Assembly: GCA_024638625.1 (NCBI GenBank)
Contig: JAHEJY010000005.1
Span: 1-47,449 of the forward strand
Length of the DNA stretch: 47,449 bases
Reading direction: 5' to 3'
Source of the DNA: Actinomycetes bacterium
GTDB lineage: Bacteria > Actinomycetota > Acidimicrobiia > Spongiisociales > SHLN01
The notes under the pieces are model-generated. The model did no database searches and was not told the origin of the DNA. It saw only the letters and a program-made list of their open reading frames with translations. Positions 47,257-47,449 of this stretch are shown one piece after another. The translations under genes and the position numbers were made by a program. The number at the start of each line of letters is the position of its first letter. The stretch's first letter is position 1.

Positions 47257-47449
47257 TCCCCCACGGAGCGGGGGAAGGTACCGCAGCCCGATGGGGCTGG
47301 GGTAGGGGGTGGTCGATCTTTCTCCCTGTATCTTGGTGTGTTTTTGAGGCGGTTCATGAGGTCTAGGACTACCTGCGAACCCCCTACCCCCTCACTTCGT
47401 TCGGCGGTACTTTCCCCCATCTGGTCGCCGCCTTTGGCGGCTGATGGGG
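47255..47449. repeat. Inverted-arm repeat element, copy C (cut by window end)
   Basis: The left arm AGTCCCCC...GCGGGGGAAGGTACCGCAGCCCGA...GGGGTAGGGGG is close to the left arm of copy A (about 22 identical bases in GGGGGAAGGTACCGCAGCCCGA). The right arm shares TTCCCCCATCTGGTCGCCGC with copy A and stops at the window edge before the expected final ACT. The element begins inside the stop codon of the hydrolase gene. Confidence 0.75.

Overview
The window is a gene-dense stretch of a high-GC chromosome, most likely from an aerobic, menaquinone-using actinobacterium. Pointers to this are NucS, a DUF4235 protein, a DivIVA/Scy-like coiled-coil protein, the sufD-Rieske-sufC gene order, a DtxR-family regulator, MenA, and many start codons that appear leaderless. 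Several features suggest a deep, little-studied lineage such as Acidimicrobiia, but that placement is inference. I see no rRNA, tRNA, CRISPR array, phage or complete insertion sequence.

Layout. (1) 0.1-5.3 kb, minus strand: respiratory assembly genes in two units. One is sco, a PCuAC copper chaperone and a cytochrome c lipoprotein. The other is ctaG, a short NAD(P)-binding protein, a PQQ-type beta-propeller lipoprotein and menA. (2) 5.5-11.6 kb: gltB-gltD glutamate synthase, followed by a structured repeat element. (3) 11.8-14.8 kb: a DUF4235 protein, then an ECF sigma factor overlapping a large membrane-anchored protein. (4) 14.8-15.4 kb: a peroxiredoxin-like gene interrupted by one in-frame TGA. 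The TGA lies exactly where the family has the first Cys of its CxxC motif, so this is a probable selenoprotein (UxxC), and a hairpin with a GGUCA loop follows it. (5) 15.5-16.9 kb: sufB. (6) 16.9-20.9 kb: a four-gene unit of circularly permuted ATP-grasp, alpha-E, transglutaminase (with a C-terminal Gln8 tail) and an EEP-family hydrolase. (7) 21-26.5 kb: DUF5661, an iron-type ABC importer, a DtxR-family regulator with an altered primary metal site, and nucS. (8) 26.5-30 kb: a coiled-coil protein and two unknowns. (9) 30-33.5 kb: a group 2 sigma-70 factor, a DUF4015 lipoprotein and a family 5 uracil-DNA glycosylase. (10) 33.5-35.8 kb: sufD-Rieske-sufC, separated from sufB. (11) 35.9-40.8 kb: a CDF exporter and a glycine-betaine-type ABC importer with a tandem-fused permease. 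(12) 40.9-47.3 kb: fumC, a VOC protein, a 3-hydroxyacyl-CoA dehydrogenase, an SDR, DUF4126, an EamA transporter and an alpha/beta hydrolase.

The most interesting observations are the probable selenocysteine peroxiredoxin, which ORF callers split and miss, and a set of TANNNT boxes exactly 6-7 nt before start codons (leaderless promoters). Three copies of a roughly 170-220 bp element with inverted, hairpin-bearing arms come next, along with the Gln8 tail on a transglutaminase next to an amide-ligase-type ATP-grasp. All coordinates and motifs were read by eye from the sequence and the ORF track. No searches or folding programs were run.
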